The notes under the pieces were generated by a model. It was given only the letters and a program-made list of their open reading frames with translations. It was not told where the DNA came from and made no database searches. The position numbers and the translations under genes were made by a program. This document shows, one piece after another, positions 54,154 through 63,075 of a stretch of DNA of 64,000 nucleotides. The stretch is from Methyloterricola oryzae (lineage in GTDB: Bacteria > Pseudomonadota > Gammaproteobacteria > Methylococcales > Methylococcaceae). Position 1 is the first letter of the stretch, and every line of letters begins with the position of its first letter. The stretch spans positions 82,782-146,781 of the forward strand of contig NZ_JYNS01000012.1 in assembly GCF_000934725.1 (NCBI RefSeq), written 5' to 3'.

Positions 54154-54612
54154 ATGCGCGGACTGACTTGCCTCAGTTTGGCATTCGCGCTGTTGACTTG
54201 CCCGCCGCTGATTTCGTCGGCCGCAAGTGACGACCTGGCCGTGGTCATCGCGGCGCAAAGCCCGGTGGACCGGCTTTCACCGGGCGCCATCCGCCTCATC
54301 TTCAATCGCAAGAGCTTGCTGGACGGAAACGGCAACCGCTGGATTCCCGTGAACCTGCCGCCGGCCGACCCGGCGCGGCGAGCGTTTTCCCAGGCCCTTT
54401 TCGGCGCCATGCCGGAGGAAATGGAGGAATACTGGAACATCGAATACTTCCACGGCATCACCCCGCCTGAAGTGCTGGCATCGGAGGAGGCCGTGCTGCG
54501 CTTCGTCTCTGCCACAGCGGGCGCCATCGGCTATGTCCACGCCTCCCGCGCCGACAACCGCGTCAAGATTCTCGCCCACGTATCACAACCGCTGCCAAGC
54601 AAAGCCCGCTGA
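54154..54612 (+). CDS. PstS-like periplasmic phosphate-binding-family protein (short)
   Basis: A 152-residue protein with signal peptide (residues 1-24, SSAAS cleavage region). Family segments are LSPGAIRLIFNRKSLLDGNGNRWIPVNLP, RRAFSQALFG and AVLRFVSATAGAIGYV, as in the short single-lobe PBP-like proteins found without an ABC permease. With the barrel gene it forms a two-gene unit beside the kinase pair; together they could form a ligand-sensing or uptake set, an inference from layout. Confidence 0.82.
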   Translation: MRGLTCLSLAFALLTCPPLISSAASDDLAVVIAAQSPVDRLSPGAIRLIFNRKSLLDGNGNRWIPVNLPPADPARRAFSQALFGAMPEEMEEYWNIEYFHGITPPEVLASEEAVLRFVSATAGAIGYVHASRADNRVKILAHVSQPLPSKAR

Positions 54613-54924
54613 CACAAGCTGCGATTGGCCGCACCTGCCGGCCTCGCCATACCAATATTGCAGTCATTTGCTGCAGGCCCGCAAGAATGGTCGGCCGCCA
54701 GTCTTCCCCAGCGCACCATTTTCTTGCAATAAATCAGCACCGTGGGTCACTGGCACGCATTCTGATAAGGGTCATACCGAGAATCTCTCACCAAGACGCA
54801 CGCCGAAGCCCTTAACCGGCTAAGCCGCAAGCTGCTACGCCTGAAACTTGGGAAACGGGCACAGAACGCGTACCGCACTTGTTCCGAGATTTCGTCCGCC
54901 AACAACCGATGAGGACTATACGTG

Positions 54925-55125
54925 ATGATTCAGATCACCTGGGTCGAAGTACTCCTGACAGCCTGGCTAACCGCCACCCTCGCCTTCTCGATCAGCTTCT
55001 GCCTGCTCCTGGCTCGGAAACAGGCGGCGATCCGCCGCTCTCGCACGGTACTCAATGCTGAACGCAAGCGTCCTTCGAGGGGTTCCTCCGGTTCGATGTC
55101 GGTCGGTCATCCGCAGATCTTCTAA
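54925..55125 (+). CDS. Small single-pass membrane protein
   Basis: A 66-residue protein (MIQITWVEVLLTAWLTATLAFSISFCLLLARK) with one membrane helix (~8-30) and a basic, disordered tail. GAGGA lies ~10 bases before the start; a GTG one codon upstream is possible. Family not recognised. The flanking stretches 54613-54924 and 55126-55257 show no other gene. Confidence 0.5.
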   Translation: MIQITWVEVLLTAWLTATLAFSISFCLLLARKQAAIRRSRTVLNAERKRPSRGSSGSMSVGHPQIF

Positions 55126-55257
55126 CCCCGGCAACGCCCGGATTTCAATGCGCCGTGATGACTCGCCCCTAAAACGCGGACGGCACGCCCATTCCCAAAG
55201 TGCGGGCAAGTCATGGCCTGCAACCCATGAAGCTTTATAGATAGAAAGCGGAGATCA

Positions 55258-56604
55258 TTGATGATGAACAGCACCCCCTTGTGCCGCTGGGCCTGCCTGG
55301 GCCTACTGATTGCCCTTTCCGCCCTGACCTCACTTCCGGCTCAGGCCGTTCCGAGCTTTTCGCGGCAAACCGGGGCCTCATGCAGCATGTGTCATACAAC
55401 CTCATTCGGTCCAAACCTGACACCGTTTGGGCGGGATTTCAAATTGAATGGCTACACCCTGGGTGAGAACAAGCTGCCGCCAGTCAGTGGCATGGTCATG
55501 GGCTCCTTCACCAATACCCAGAAAGGTCAGAATGTCTCCGACCTGCCACCCAATAACGGCTTCAACGCCAACAACAACTTCACCTTCGATCAGGCCTCGC
55601 TGTTTTATGCTGGGAAGATCTGGGAGAACTTCGGTGCATTCAGCCAGTTGACCTACGATGGCGTCGCCGACCGCTTGGCGCTGGACAACACGGACCTGCG
55701 CTTTGCCGACAACTTCGCGTGGAACGCCCATGACTTCGTCTACGGCGTGTCACTCAACAATCTGCCGACGGTCCAGGACTTGTGGAACACGACCCCCACC
55801 TGGGGCTTCCCGTACAACGGCTCACCCCTGGCCCCAGCGCCGGGCGCCGCGGCCTTGATCGACGGCGGCTTGGGCGCCACGCAGGTGGGCGGCGCAACCC
55901 TCTACAGCATGATCGACCGGACCTTGTACGCCGAGGCCGGCGCATACACGACCTTCGCCAAGAATTTCCAGCAGGCGATGGGGGCCTGGGCGCCCGACCA
56001 GAACCAGATCGACGGCGGTGCGCCCTATTGGCGCGTCGCCCTGCAGCATGACTGGGATGGTCACTATTTCGCCATCGGCCACTACGGCTTCCGCGCCAAC
56101 GTCTTCCCCGGCGGCGACAAGAGCGCCGGAACCGATCGCTATACCGATCTCGCACTGGACGCCACCTACCAGTTTCTGGGCAATCTGGATCACATCTTCG
56201 AAGTGAAGACGACCTACATCCGCGAGAGCCAGGAACTGTATGCAACACGCGCCCTGGGCGGAACCGCGTTTACCGCCAACCAACTCAATACCTACAAGAT
56301 CAATGCGGCCTACACCTTCCTGCAAACCTACAACCTGACTTTCGGCTACAACCGCATCAGCGGCAACCGGAACATGGATATCTACAACACCGATGCCGGT
56401 TACTCCCTGAACGGCAGGCCGGACAGCAATTACTTCACGGTAGATGTCTCCTATGTGCCTTTCGGGAAGTCCAGTTCCTATCTCGCGCCCTGGCTGAACC
56501 TGCGTGTCGGGCTGCAGTACGTGGCGTATACCCAGTTCAACGGCATCTCGAAACACGCCGAGGACAACAACACACTGCTGCTGAATGGCTGGCTGTCGTT
56601 CTGA
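55258..56604 (+). CDS. Cyc2-like fused monoheme cytochrome c / outer-membrane porin
   Basis: A 448-residue protein. The signal peptide ends at AQA-V31; mature VPSFSRQTGASCSMCH carries one heme motif (Cys42, Cys45, His46) followed by LTPFGRDFKLNGYTL, the pattern seen in Cyc2-type outer-membrane cytochromes. The remaining ~380 residues are beta-barrel strands ending in the terminal aromatic NGWLSF. Cyc2 proteins move electrons across the outer membrane, classically from Fe(II). Whether this one oxidises iron, or serves another donor or acceptor, is not shown. Confidence 0.78.
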   Translation: MMMNSTPLCRWACLGLLIALSALTSLPAQAVPSFSRQTGASCSMCHTTSFGPNLTPFGRDFKLNGYTLGENKLPPVSGMVMGSFTNTQKGQNVSDLPPNNGFNANNNFTFDQASLFYAGKIWENFGAFSQLTYDGVADRLALDNTDLRFADNFAWNAHDFVYGVSLNNLPTVQDLWNTTPTWGFPYNGSPLAPAPGAAALIDGGLGATQVGGATLYSMIDRTLYAEAGAYTTFAKNFQQAMGAWAPDQNQIDGGAPYWRVALQHDWDGHYFAIGHYGFRANVFPGGDKSAGTDRYTDLALDATYQFLGNLDHIFEVKTTYIRESQELYATRALGGTAFTANQLNTYKINAAYTFLQTYNLTFGYNRISGNRNMDIYNTDAGYSLNGRPDSNYFTVDVSYVPFGKSSSYLAPWLNLRVGLQYVAYTQFNGISKHAEDNNTLLLNGWLSF

Positions 56605-56945
56605 GGATAGCCCGGCTGCTGTCGCCCCGATTCAAGGAATGACCGGGGGGCTTCGGAGATTGCCGCCGTGGCGCACTCGCGCCGAGCCGCCTTGCGACAG
56701 CCAGGCGGCAATGGCTTCGACTCCGAGTGCACCCACTGCAAGAAACGTATGAACACGCAATTTTTGTCAGCCACTTTGCGCCGATGCATTCGTGAATGCG
56801 CCCGCAAAGCCAAGCGTATGCGGCTCGAAGTGCAGAATTTCGGCCTTCTGACCCAAATTAAGCGGTTGGCCCACATATTGCGAATCGCTAATACAGCGCT
56901 CGCCCAACAATCTATGAATCGCATCAAACTGCCCGCGAGGTCACC
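56605..56945. other. Intergenic region before the TlpA gene
   Basis: About 340 bases. Frames on both strands exist (for example 56668-56949 on plus) but are Arg-rich, lack domains and look accidental. No clear terminator or promoter is seen. Confidence 0.4.
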
Positions 56946-57446
56946 ATGAATAATTTTACGTTGAGTCTGCTCGCCCTAGCCTTCTTGGGCACGCCCGCCC
57001 GGCCTCATGCGATGGATGCCGGTACCGCCGCTCCAGCATGCGAACTAGAAACCTTCAAGGGCGCAAAGGCGACGGAACTCTCCCGATACCGCGGCAAGGT
57101 GGTGCTCCTCGATTTCTGGGCGTCCTGGTGCGGTCCCTGCGCCCAGTCCATGCCCTTCCTGGACGAACTCCAGAAACAGTTGGGGCCGAAGGGCTTGCAG
57201 GTACTGGCAGTGAATCTCGACGACAACCGTCAAGACGCGGAATCCTTCCTGAGCAAGCATCCGGTTCAGATCGATGTGATGTCCGACGGCGCGGGCGCTT
57301 GCCCGGGGCGATTTGGCGTCGAAATTATGCCTTCGTCCTATCTGATCGACCGCAAAGGCAATATCCGGCATATCCAGCTGGGGTTCCACAAGGACGAAGG
57401 ACCGAAGATCAGGCAAAGCATTGAGAAGTTGCTGGCCGAAGGCTGA
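56946..57446 (+). CDS. TlpA-like periplasmic thioredoxin
   Basis: A 166-residue protein with a signal peptide (residues ~1-22) and a thioredoxin fold; active site WCGPC (Cys62, Cys65) in LLDFWASWCGPCAQSMPFL, and cis-Pro in IMPSSYLID. Such proteins reduce periplasmic disulfides with electrons from DsbD, which is encoded at 60964. It leads the series TlpA-DUF4266-DUF3570-ApbE. Confidence 0.92.
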   Translation: MNNFTLSLLALAFLGTPARPHAMDAGTAAPACELETFKGAKATELSRYRGKVVLLDFWASWCGPCAQSMPFLDELQKQLGPKGLQVLAVNLDDNRQDAESFLSKHPVQIDVMSDGAGACPGRFGVEIMPSSYLIDRKGNIRHIQLGFHKDEGPKIRQSIEKLLAEG

Positions 57447-57472
57447 CGCTTGCGCAACTTGGAGTCCCAGGC

Positions 57473-57706
57473 ATGAGAAACGTCCGTTCGATCTGCGGGC
57501 GGCTCGCGCTTCTGTCGGCGTGCGCATGTTTGCTGGCCGCCTGCATGACACCCGTCAAGCCCTGGGAGCGCGGCACCCTGGCCAAGCCTCAGATGGCCCT
57601 GGTGCCTGATCCGCAGAACGCGGCGATCATGCAGCATACCTACACCTCGAAGGAAACCTCGTCCGGCGGTTATGGCGTGGGAGGAGGCGGCTGTGGCTGC
57701 AACTGA
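57473..57706 (+). CDS. DUF4266 lipoprotein with Gly/Cys-rich C-terminus
   Basis: A 77-residue lipoprotein: signal and lipobox LLAAC, conserved core VKPWERGTLAKPQM and tail SSGGYGVGGGGCGCN. The core and tail define DUF4266, nearly always encoded next to DUF3570 and an ApbE. The two closely spaced tail cysteines suit a redox or metal site, and the Thr/Ser-rich HTYTSKETSSGG could be modified by ApbE; both are hypotheses. It overlaps the DUF3570 start by 14 bp. Confidence 0.88.
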   Translation: MRNVRSICGRLALLSACACLLAACMTPVKPWERGTLAKPQMALVPDPQNAAIMQHTYTSKETSSGGYGVGGGGCGCN

Positions 57707-59039
57707 ACCCAGCCGAAAGCCCGATCCGGCGGCGAGGCTGGCCATATTCACCGCCGCTGCCCTGGCCATTCCCGGCCTGAGTTCTGCCGAGGGGCTGGAC
57801 CTGAAGCCGGAGAGTCTGGGCGTCGATAGCGCATATTCCAACTACCAGGAGAGCAACGGCCGCATGTCAGTCCAGGCATTCCAGAACGATGCCGCGCTGG
57901 GCTGGGCCCGCGACCTGAACTTCAAGATCATCAGTACCCTGGATTACATCGGTGGCGGCAACAACCCCATGGACCAGAGCCAGGTGGGCGGCGCATCGCC
58001 GGTTTTCTACTGGGGCAGGAACAATCAATTCGGCAAGGGCGTCGGGCAGTTGGAGCTGTCACAGGCCACCCATGGCCCCTTACAGGGACGCACCGGCGGC
58101 ATTCACGATCAGCGGCTGGCCCTGTCCGGCAGTCTGTCAAAGAAGTTCAACGACCTGACTTTGGGCGTTAGCGGAGGAAATTCCACGGAATGGGACTACA
58201 CGTCGAATTTCGCCAACATCGACGGAACTTGGGACTTCAATCAGAAGCAGACCACCCTGGCGCTGGGCCTGGGCTACGCGTCCGATTCAGTGTGGGCCGA
58301 CGGGGGCCAGCAAGGCGCCATTCACGAAACCTATACCAACGGCCAGGAGATCGGCGGACACAAGGATACTTACCAGGGTCTGCTGGGCATCACCCAGGTG
58401 CTGGACAAGAATTCCCTGGTTCAGCTCAATCTGACGGTGAGTGAAAGCTCGGGGTTTCTCTCCGACCCCTACAAATCCTCCTGGGTCAACAACGTCCCGG
58501 GGGGCTTGGGGGCGTCCAACACATTCTGCCGGCAAAGCTCCCATTTCGCGTTTGCGGCAAATCTATGCGCCGATACACGGCCCGGTCTTCGTACCCAGGA
58601 AGCCGTGCTGCTGCGCTACGTGCGCAACTTCCCCGATCTCAATGCCGCGGCGCTGCACGCCGACTACCGTTTCTATTCTGATAGCTGGAACGTGAATTCA
58701 CACATGTTCGAGTTCAGCTGGATTCAGCCCCTGCCCTTCGACATGGTGCTCACGCCGCATGTGCGCTATTACACGCAGAATTCGGCCTATTTCTACCAGA
58801 CCGTCTACGACAGCCCCACCGCCAACGGGCTATATTCATCCGATTACCGCCTCTCCAGCTTCGGTTCGGTTGCGGGGGGCGTGAAATTGAGCAAGACCTT
58901 CTTCGACAAGCTGCAACTCGGGGCGGGAGTCGAATTGTACCAGCGGACCCAGAGCATGGGCTTCCTGGGCGGCGACGGCACGTCGCAAGACAACTTCAAT
59001 TTCGTCATGTACTCGCTGACCCTCAATCTCAGGATGTAG
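57693..59039 (+). CDS. DUF3570 outer-membrane barrel protein
   Basis: A 448-residue protein starting at GTG 57693, preceded by GGGAGGAGG. The signal region (AIFTAAALAIPGLSSA) is followed by barrel strands and a terminal SLTLNLRM. Repeated aromatic/Gly strands (GRMSVQAFQNDAALGW, NFVMYSLTLNLR) match DUF3570, predicted outer-membrane proteins of unknown role. It is between DUF4266 and ApbE with overlap or a 6-bp gap, so it is in one operon with them. Confidence 0.87.
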   Translation: MAATEPSRKPDPAARLAIFTAAALAIPGLSSAEGLDLKPESLGVDSAYSNYQESNGRMSVQAFQNDAALGWARDLNFKIISTLDYIGGGNNPMDQSQVGGASPVFYWGRNNQFGKGVGQLELSQATHGPLQGRTGGIHDQRLALSGSLSKKFNDLTLGVSGGNSTEWDYTSNFANIDGTWDFNQKQTTLALGLGYASDSVWADGGQQGAIHETYTNGQEIGGHKDTYQGLLGITQVLDKNSLVQLNLTVSESSGFLSDPYKSSWVNNVPGGLGASNTFCRQSSHFAFAANLCADTRPGLRTQEAVLLRYVRNFPDLNAAALHADYRFYSDSWNVNSHMFEFSWIQPLPFDMVLTPHVRYYTQNSAYFYQTVYDSPTANGLYSSDYRLSSFGSVAGGVKLSKTFFDKLQLGAGVELYQRTQSMGFLGGDGTSQDNFNFVMYSLTLNLRM

Positions 59040-59045
59040 CTGGCC

Positions 59046-59972
59046 GTGTTGGAGCCTTATCGTTTCAGCTTCCGGGCCATGGGCTCACCCTGCCAGATCG
59101 CCCTGCACGCCGACAAGGTCGAGGTCGCCCGCGCGGTGGCGGATTCAGTGATCGCGGACGTGGAGTGCGTGGAACAGCGTTACTCGCGCTTTCGCGACGA
59201 CAGCGCGCTCTCGGCCATCAACCGGGAAGCGGGCCAGCCGGGAGGCGTGGCGGTCGACGAGGAAATGGCGGCCTTGTTGGACTATGCACAGATGTGCTTC
59301 GAGCAAAGTGACGGACTGTTCGACATCACCTCCGGCATCCTCAGGCGCGCTTGGCGCTTCTCCGATGAGCCGGGTTCGCTGCCCAGCGAAGCCATCATCG
59401 AACAACTGCTGGAGAAGGTGGGCTGGGACAAGCTGAGCTGGAAGCGGCCAGTCATCAGTTTCCATGTGCCCGGCATGGAGTTGGACTTCGGAGGCATCGC
59501 CAAGGAATACGCCGCCGACCGGGCTGTCACCCTGTGCGTGCAGAACGGCATCGAGAGCGGCGTGGTCAATTTCGGCGGCGACCTCCGCGTCATCGGACCC
59601 CACCCGGATGGCTCGCCCTGGCAGGTCGGCATCCGCCATCCCCGTCATCCGCAGCAACTGCTGGCGACGTTGGACATCGTCAGCGGCGCCGTGACCACCA
59701 GCGGCGACTACGAGCGCTGCCTGGTCGTCGACGGCAAGCGCTACAGCCATATCCTTAACCCCAGGACCGGCTGGCCGGTGGCGGGACTTTGCTCGGTTAG
59801 CGTCGTCGCGCCCTTCGCTCTGGTGGCCGGCAGCGCCTGCACGATTGCCATGCTGAAGGGGGTGGACGGAGCCGACTGGCTGCGCGGCATGGATCTGCCC
59901 GCACTTTGGATGGATGAAGCAGGCAGCGTCCTGCAGCATCGGCCCGACTCGGTAGCCGCGCGCATCGAATAG
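59046..59972 (+). CDS. apbE: FAD:protein FMN transferase ApbE
   Basis: A 308-residue ApbE starting at GTG 59046. MGSPCQIAL, FSEQSDGLFDITSG-like residues, DFGGIAKEYAADRA, NFGGDLRVIG, SGAVTTSGDYER and YSHILNPRTGWPV are the family motifs for FAD and Mg binding. It attaches FMN covalently to Thr/Ser of target proteins outside the cytoplasm. I find no canonical SGA(T/S) acceptor motif in neighbouring proteins, so its substrate is open. No obvious lipobox or signal peptide. Confidence 0.92.
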   Translation: MLEPYRFSFRAMGSPCQIALHADKVEVARAVADSVIADVECVEQRYSRFRDDSALSAINREAGQPGGVAVDEEMAALLDYAQMCFEQSDGLFDITSGILRRAWRFSDEPGSLPSEAIIEQLLEKVGWDKLSWKRPVISFHVPGMELDFGGIAKEYAADRAVTLCVQNGIESGVVNFGGDLRVIGPHPDGSPWQVGIRHPRHPQQLLATLDIVSGAVTTSGDYERCLVVDGKRYSHILNPRTGWPVAGLCSVSVVAPFALVAGSACTIAMLKGVDGADWLRGMDLPALWMDEAGSVLQHRPDSVAARIE

Positions 59973-60067
59973 GACCGGTAACGGCTTCGGCCAGAATTTT
60001 TAGCCATTGCGCGGACTACCCCACCCATGCAGGTGCCGGGTCGGCTCGCCATCAACAGAGGTCTTCC

Positions 60068-60913
60068 ATGAAAGTTAATCTCCGAAAAACCGGTCCCACG
60101 ACCCGCTCCACTTCCGTCCCCAAATCGCGAACGCTCGCATGGTTGCTCGGGGGATTAACCGGCGTCAGCTGGCTGGGCCTTGAGTTCAGCGGCGTGATTT
60201 GGAACGGAGTCGTCATTGACGGGGTAGCCGCAGCAACCCAGGTCTCTTCGCCGACGCCCCCGCCGACCCCGGCCAATGCTGCGCCGCAACTGAAACTGAC
60301 CTACAACAGCAACGGGCCCAAGCAGAAGTCCCGAACCATCGATGAAGGGGAGACCCTGACCATCCAGGTACTGGCCAAGGATCCGAATGGCGATTTTGTG
60401 TCCTTGAAGGCCAGCGGCCTGCCGGATGGCTCGACCTGGACTTACAGCGACGGCAAGCCGGCCACCGGCGTGTTTTCGTGGACGCCCGCGCCGGGAACCG
60501 CGGATACCCGCCCCAGCACGATCGTCACGTTCTCGGCGACCGACACCCCGACCAATAACACCTTGTCCCAGACCACGCGGCAACCGGTCACCTTGACGGT
60601 CGGGCTGAATACCCCGCCAACCTTCAATCCCATCCAGGTTCCGGCGGCGCGGGTCGGAAAACTGCTCAAGATCAAGGTGGTCGCCACCGACACCGATAAC
60701 GACCTGCTCAAGCTTAGCTACAGCAGCCTGCCGCCGGGAGCCAAGTTGAAGCTGAAGCCACAGAAGAAGGGGACTCTGACCGGCACCTTGACCTGGAAAC
60801 CCAACGCAGCCCAAGCGGGGCAGAGCTTCCCGATCACGTTCACGGTTCAGGACAGCTACCCAAACCCTTACCAGGCTTCAGAGGACATCGCGATAGATGT
60901 TGCCGCGCAGTAA
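60068..60913 (+). CDS. Secreted protein with two cadherin/Ig-like domains
   Basis: A 281-residue protein with an N-terminal hydrophobic export segment (~23-55) and two beta-sandwich units of the He_PIG type: TIQVLAKDPNGDFVSLKASGLPDG (first) and KIKVVATDTDNDLLKLSYSSLPPGAKL (second), each ending in FSWTP- or LTWKP-like strands and separated by NTPPTF. Such domains bind Ca2+ or mediate adhesion and display. It lies between apbE and dsbD on the same strand. Confidence 0.8.
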   Translation: MKVNLRKTGPTTRSTSVPKSRTLAWLLGGLTGVSWLGLEFSGVIWNGVVIDGVAAATQVSSPTPPPTPANAAPQLKLTYNSNGPKQKSRTIDEGETLTIQVLAKDPNGDFVSLKASGLPDGSTWTYSDGKPATGVFSWTPAPGTADTRPSTIVTFSATDTPTNNTLSQTTRQPVTLTVGLNTPPTFNPIQVPAARVGKLLKIKVVATDTDNDLLKLSYSSLPPGAKLKLKPQKKGTLTGTLTWKPNAAQAGQSFPITFTVQDSYPNPYQASEDIAIDVAAQ

Positions 60914-60963
60914 CTGGTCGCTCCTGACCATCAAGCCAGCTGACTGAAGGAGTTTTCAAGCTC

Positions 60964-62895
60964 ATGCCCACCCGTTCCAATCGGACACACGGATCCTGGT
61001 TCACTTTCCTGCTGACTCGACAGCTCTGGCCCCTGGTTGCCGGGCTGGTCACGGCGCTGGGCGGGCCCGCTGTCCAGGCCCTGGAAAGCAAGGAACTGCT
61101 GTCCGCCGATCAAGCGTTTCGCGGTTCCGCGCATGCGGAGGGCAATGCGCTGCGCCTGGAGTGGGACATTGCCGACGGGTACTACCTCTACCGCAAGAAG
61201 TTTGCGTTTGTCGCCAAAACGCCCGGACTGTCCCTGGGAACCCCCGAACTGCCCGCCGGCGAGATCAAGCACGACGAGTTTTTCGGTGATGTGGAGATTT
61301 ACCGGCACCATGTCGCGATCCGCGTTCCGCTGCAAACCCCAGTCACCGAGATGACCACGGTGGCGGTGGAGGCAGGAGTTCAGGGCTGCGCCGACGCGGG
61401 CATCTGCTATCCGCCCTTCAAGCGCATCTATGAGATCCCAGTTACCGGCCTGCCTTCTGCCGAACCTGGCCGGATCCCAGCGGATGCGAGCCCAACCAGC
61501 CTGGAGCCAGCCGAGTGCGCCGAAGCACCGGAGGCGGGGGCGTCAACCCAGTCCGAGCAGTGTCAGATCGTCTCGAAAATGCGCAGCCAGGCCCTGTGGC
61601 CCACGGTCTTTAGCTTTCTGGGAATGGGCGTGCTGCTGGCATTCACGCCCTGCATCTTTCCCATGATCCCGATTTTGTCCGGCATCGTGGTGGGACAGGG
61701 CGAGACCATTACAACCCGCCGCGCTTTCCTGCTGTCCCTCGCCTATGTTCTGGCTTCCGCGCTTACCTATGCGGTATTCGGTGTGCTGGCCGGGCTCTTC
61801 GGCGGCAACCTCCAGGCGGCCTTTCAGCATCCAGGGGTGCTGGTCGCCTTCAGCGGGCTCTTTGTCGTACTGGCCCTGTCCATGTTCGGGGTATTCAACC
61901 TGCAGATGCCGAGCTTCATCCAGACCCGCTTGTCAATGCTGAGCGGTCGCCAGCGTGGCGGGACGCTGGCGGGTGCAGCGGCCATGGGCGCGCTGTCGAC
62001 TTTGATCGTGGGCCCATGTGTTGCCGCGCCCTTGGCCGGTGCATTGATCTACATCGGGCAGACCGGCGATGCGGTGCTGGGCTTTTGCGCGCTGTTTGCC
62101 CTGGGCCTCGGAAGCGGCCTACCGCTAATCGCGATCGGCACGTCGGCGGGCCGGCTGTTGCCTCGCGCCGGAACCTGGATGAATGCGGTGAAGGCCGCTT
62201 TCGGCGTCGGACTCCTGGCAGTCGCGGTTTGGCTGCTGGAGCGCCTGCTTCCGCCGGCGGTCACCCTGTTTCTGTGGGGCATGCTGCTCATCATCCCGGC
62301 CATGTATCTTGGCGCCTTGGACGCCTTGCCGGCTCCATCGTCGGGCTGGCGGCGCCTTTGGAAGGGCGTCGGTATCGTCATGCTGTGCTACGGCGTCCTG
62401 CTGTTGATCGGCGCCGCCTCCAACAGCGTGGACCCGCTGCAGCCCCTGCGCGGACTGCAAACGGCGTCGGCCGCCTCCATGACGCCGGCCCCGCTGTTTC
62501 GAAAGGTGCGCTCGGTGAGCGAGGTGGAACGGGAGATTCAGTCCGCCGCAGGCGCCGGACACTGGGTGCTGCTGGACTTTTACGCCGACTGGTGTGTCTC
62601 CTGCAAGGAAATGGAACGCTACACCTTCGGCGACGGGAAAGTGCGCGGCGCCTTGAACCAGGTGGTGCTCTTGCAAGCTGACGTCACCGCCAATACCCAG
62701 GAGGACCAGGACCTGCTGCGCAAGTTCGCCCTGCCAGGCCCGCCCGCCACGCTGTTCTTCGGCCCTGACGAGCTTGAGCGCAAGCATTGCCGCGTGGTGG
62801 GCTACATGACAGCTACCGATTTTATTGGTCACCTGTGTTGGCGCTCACTGAAAATTGAGCCACTGAGAGCGGTGGAGGTTCGGCAACAGGGATGA
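60964..62895 (+). CDS. dsbD: Thiol:disulfide interchange protein DsbD
   Basis: A 643-residue inner-membrane reductase. N-terminal DsbD-alpha domain has Cys142 and Cys148 (GCADAGICYPP); the beta domain of eight membrane helices has Cys230 (TPCIFP) and Cys352 (GPCVAAP); the C-terminal gamma thioredoxin has WCVSC (Cys544, Cys547). All six catalytic cysteines are present. It passes cytoplasmic electrons to periplasmic thioredoxins, and the TlpA-like protein at 56946 is a likely acceptor. Confidence 0.94.
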   Translation: MPTRSNRTHGSWFTFLLTRQLWPLVAGLVTALGGPAVQALESKELLSADQAFRGSAHAEGNALRLEWDIADGYYLYRKKFAFVAKTPGLSLGTPELPAGEIKHDEFFGDVEIYRHHVAIRVPLQTPVTEMTTVAVEAGVQGCADAGICYPPFKRIYEIPVTGLPSAEPGRIPADASPTSLEPAECAEAPEAGASTQSEQCQIVSKMRSQALWPTVFSFLGMGVLLAFTPCIFPMIPILSGIVVGQGETITTRRAFLLSLAYVLASALTYAVFGVLAGLFGGNLQAAFQHPGVLVAFSGLFVVLALSMFGVFNLQMPSFIQTRLSMLSGRQRGGTLAGAAAMGALSTLIVGPCVAAPLAGALIYIGQTGDAVLGFCALFALGLGSGLPLIAIGTSAGRLLPRAGTWMNAVKAAFGVGLLAVAVWLLERLLPPAVTLFLWGMLLIIPAMYLGALDALPAPSSGWRRLWKGVGIVMLCYGVLLLIGAASNSVDPLQPLRGLQTASAASMTPAPLFRKVRSVSEVEREIQSAAGAGHWVLLDFYADWCVSCKEMERYTFGDGKVRGALNQVVLLQADVTANTQEDQDLLRKFALPGPPATLFFGPDELERKHCRVVGYMTATDFIGHLCWRSLKIEPLRAVEVRQQG

Positions 62896-63075
62896 CCAGA
62901 GCCTCCGTCCGCCTGATTCTCGCGCAACCTGAGTCGATGCACCACGGCGAAAGACAAAGCGCGTTTGGATTCAGCCGGTGTTCATCTCGGCGGTGATACA
63001 AAGGAGGCGAGGAACATCAGGTTCCCACCTTCATTCACTACGAGACACGGCCTGGTCAACAGGCGTGCAACACCC

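Noticed and set aside
56478..56927. Minus-strand frame of 149 codons
   Set aside because: Overlaps the end of the cytochrome-porin gene and has no recognisable features.
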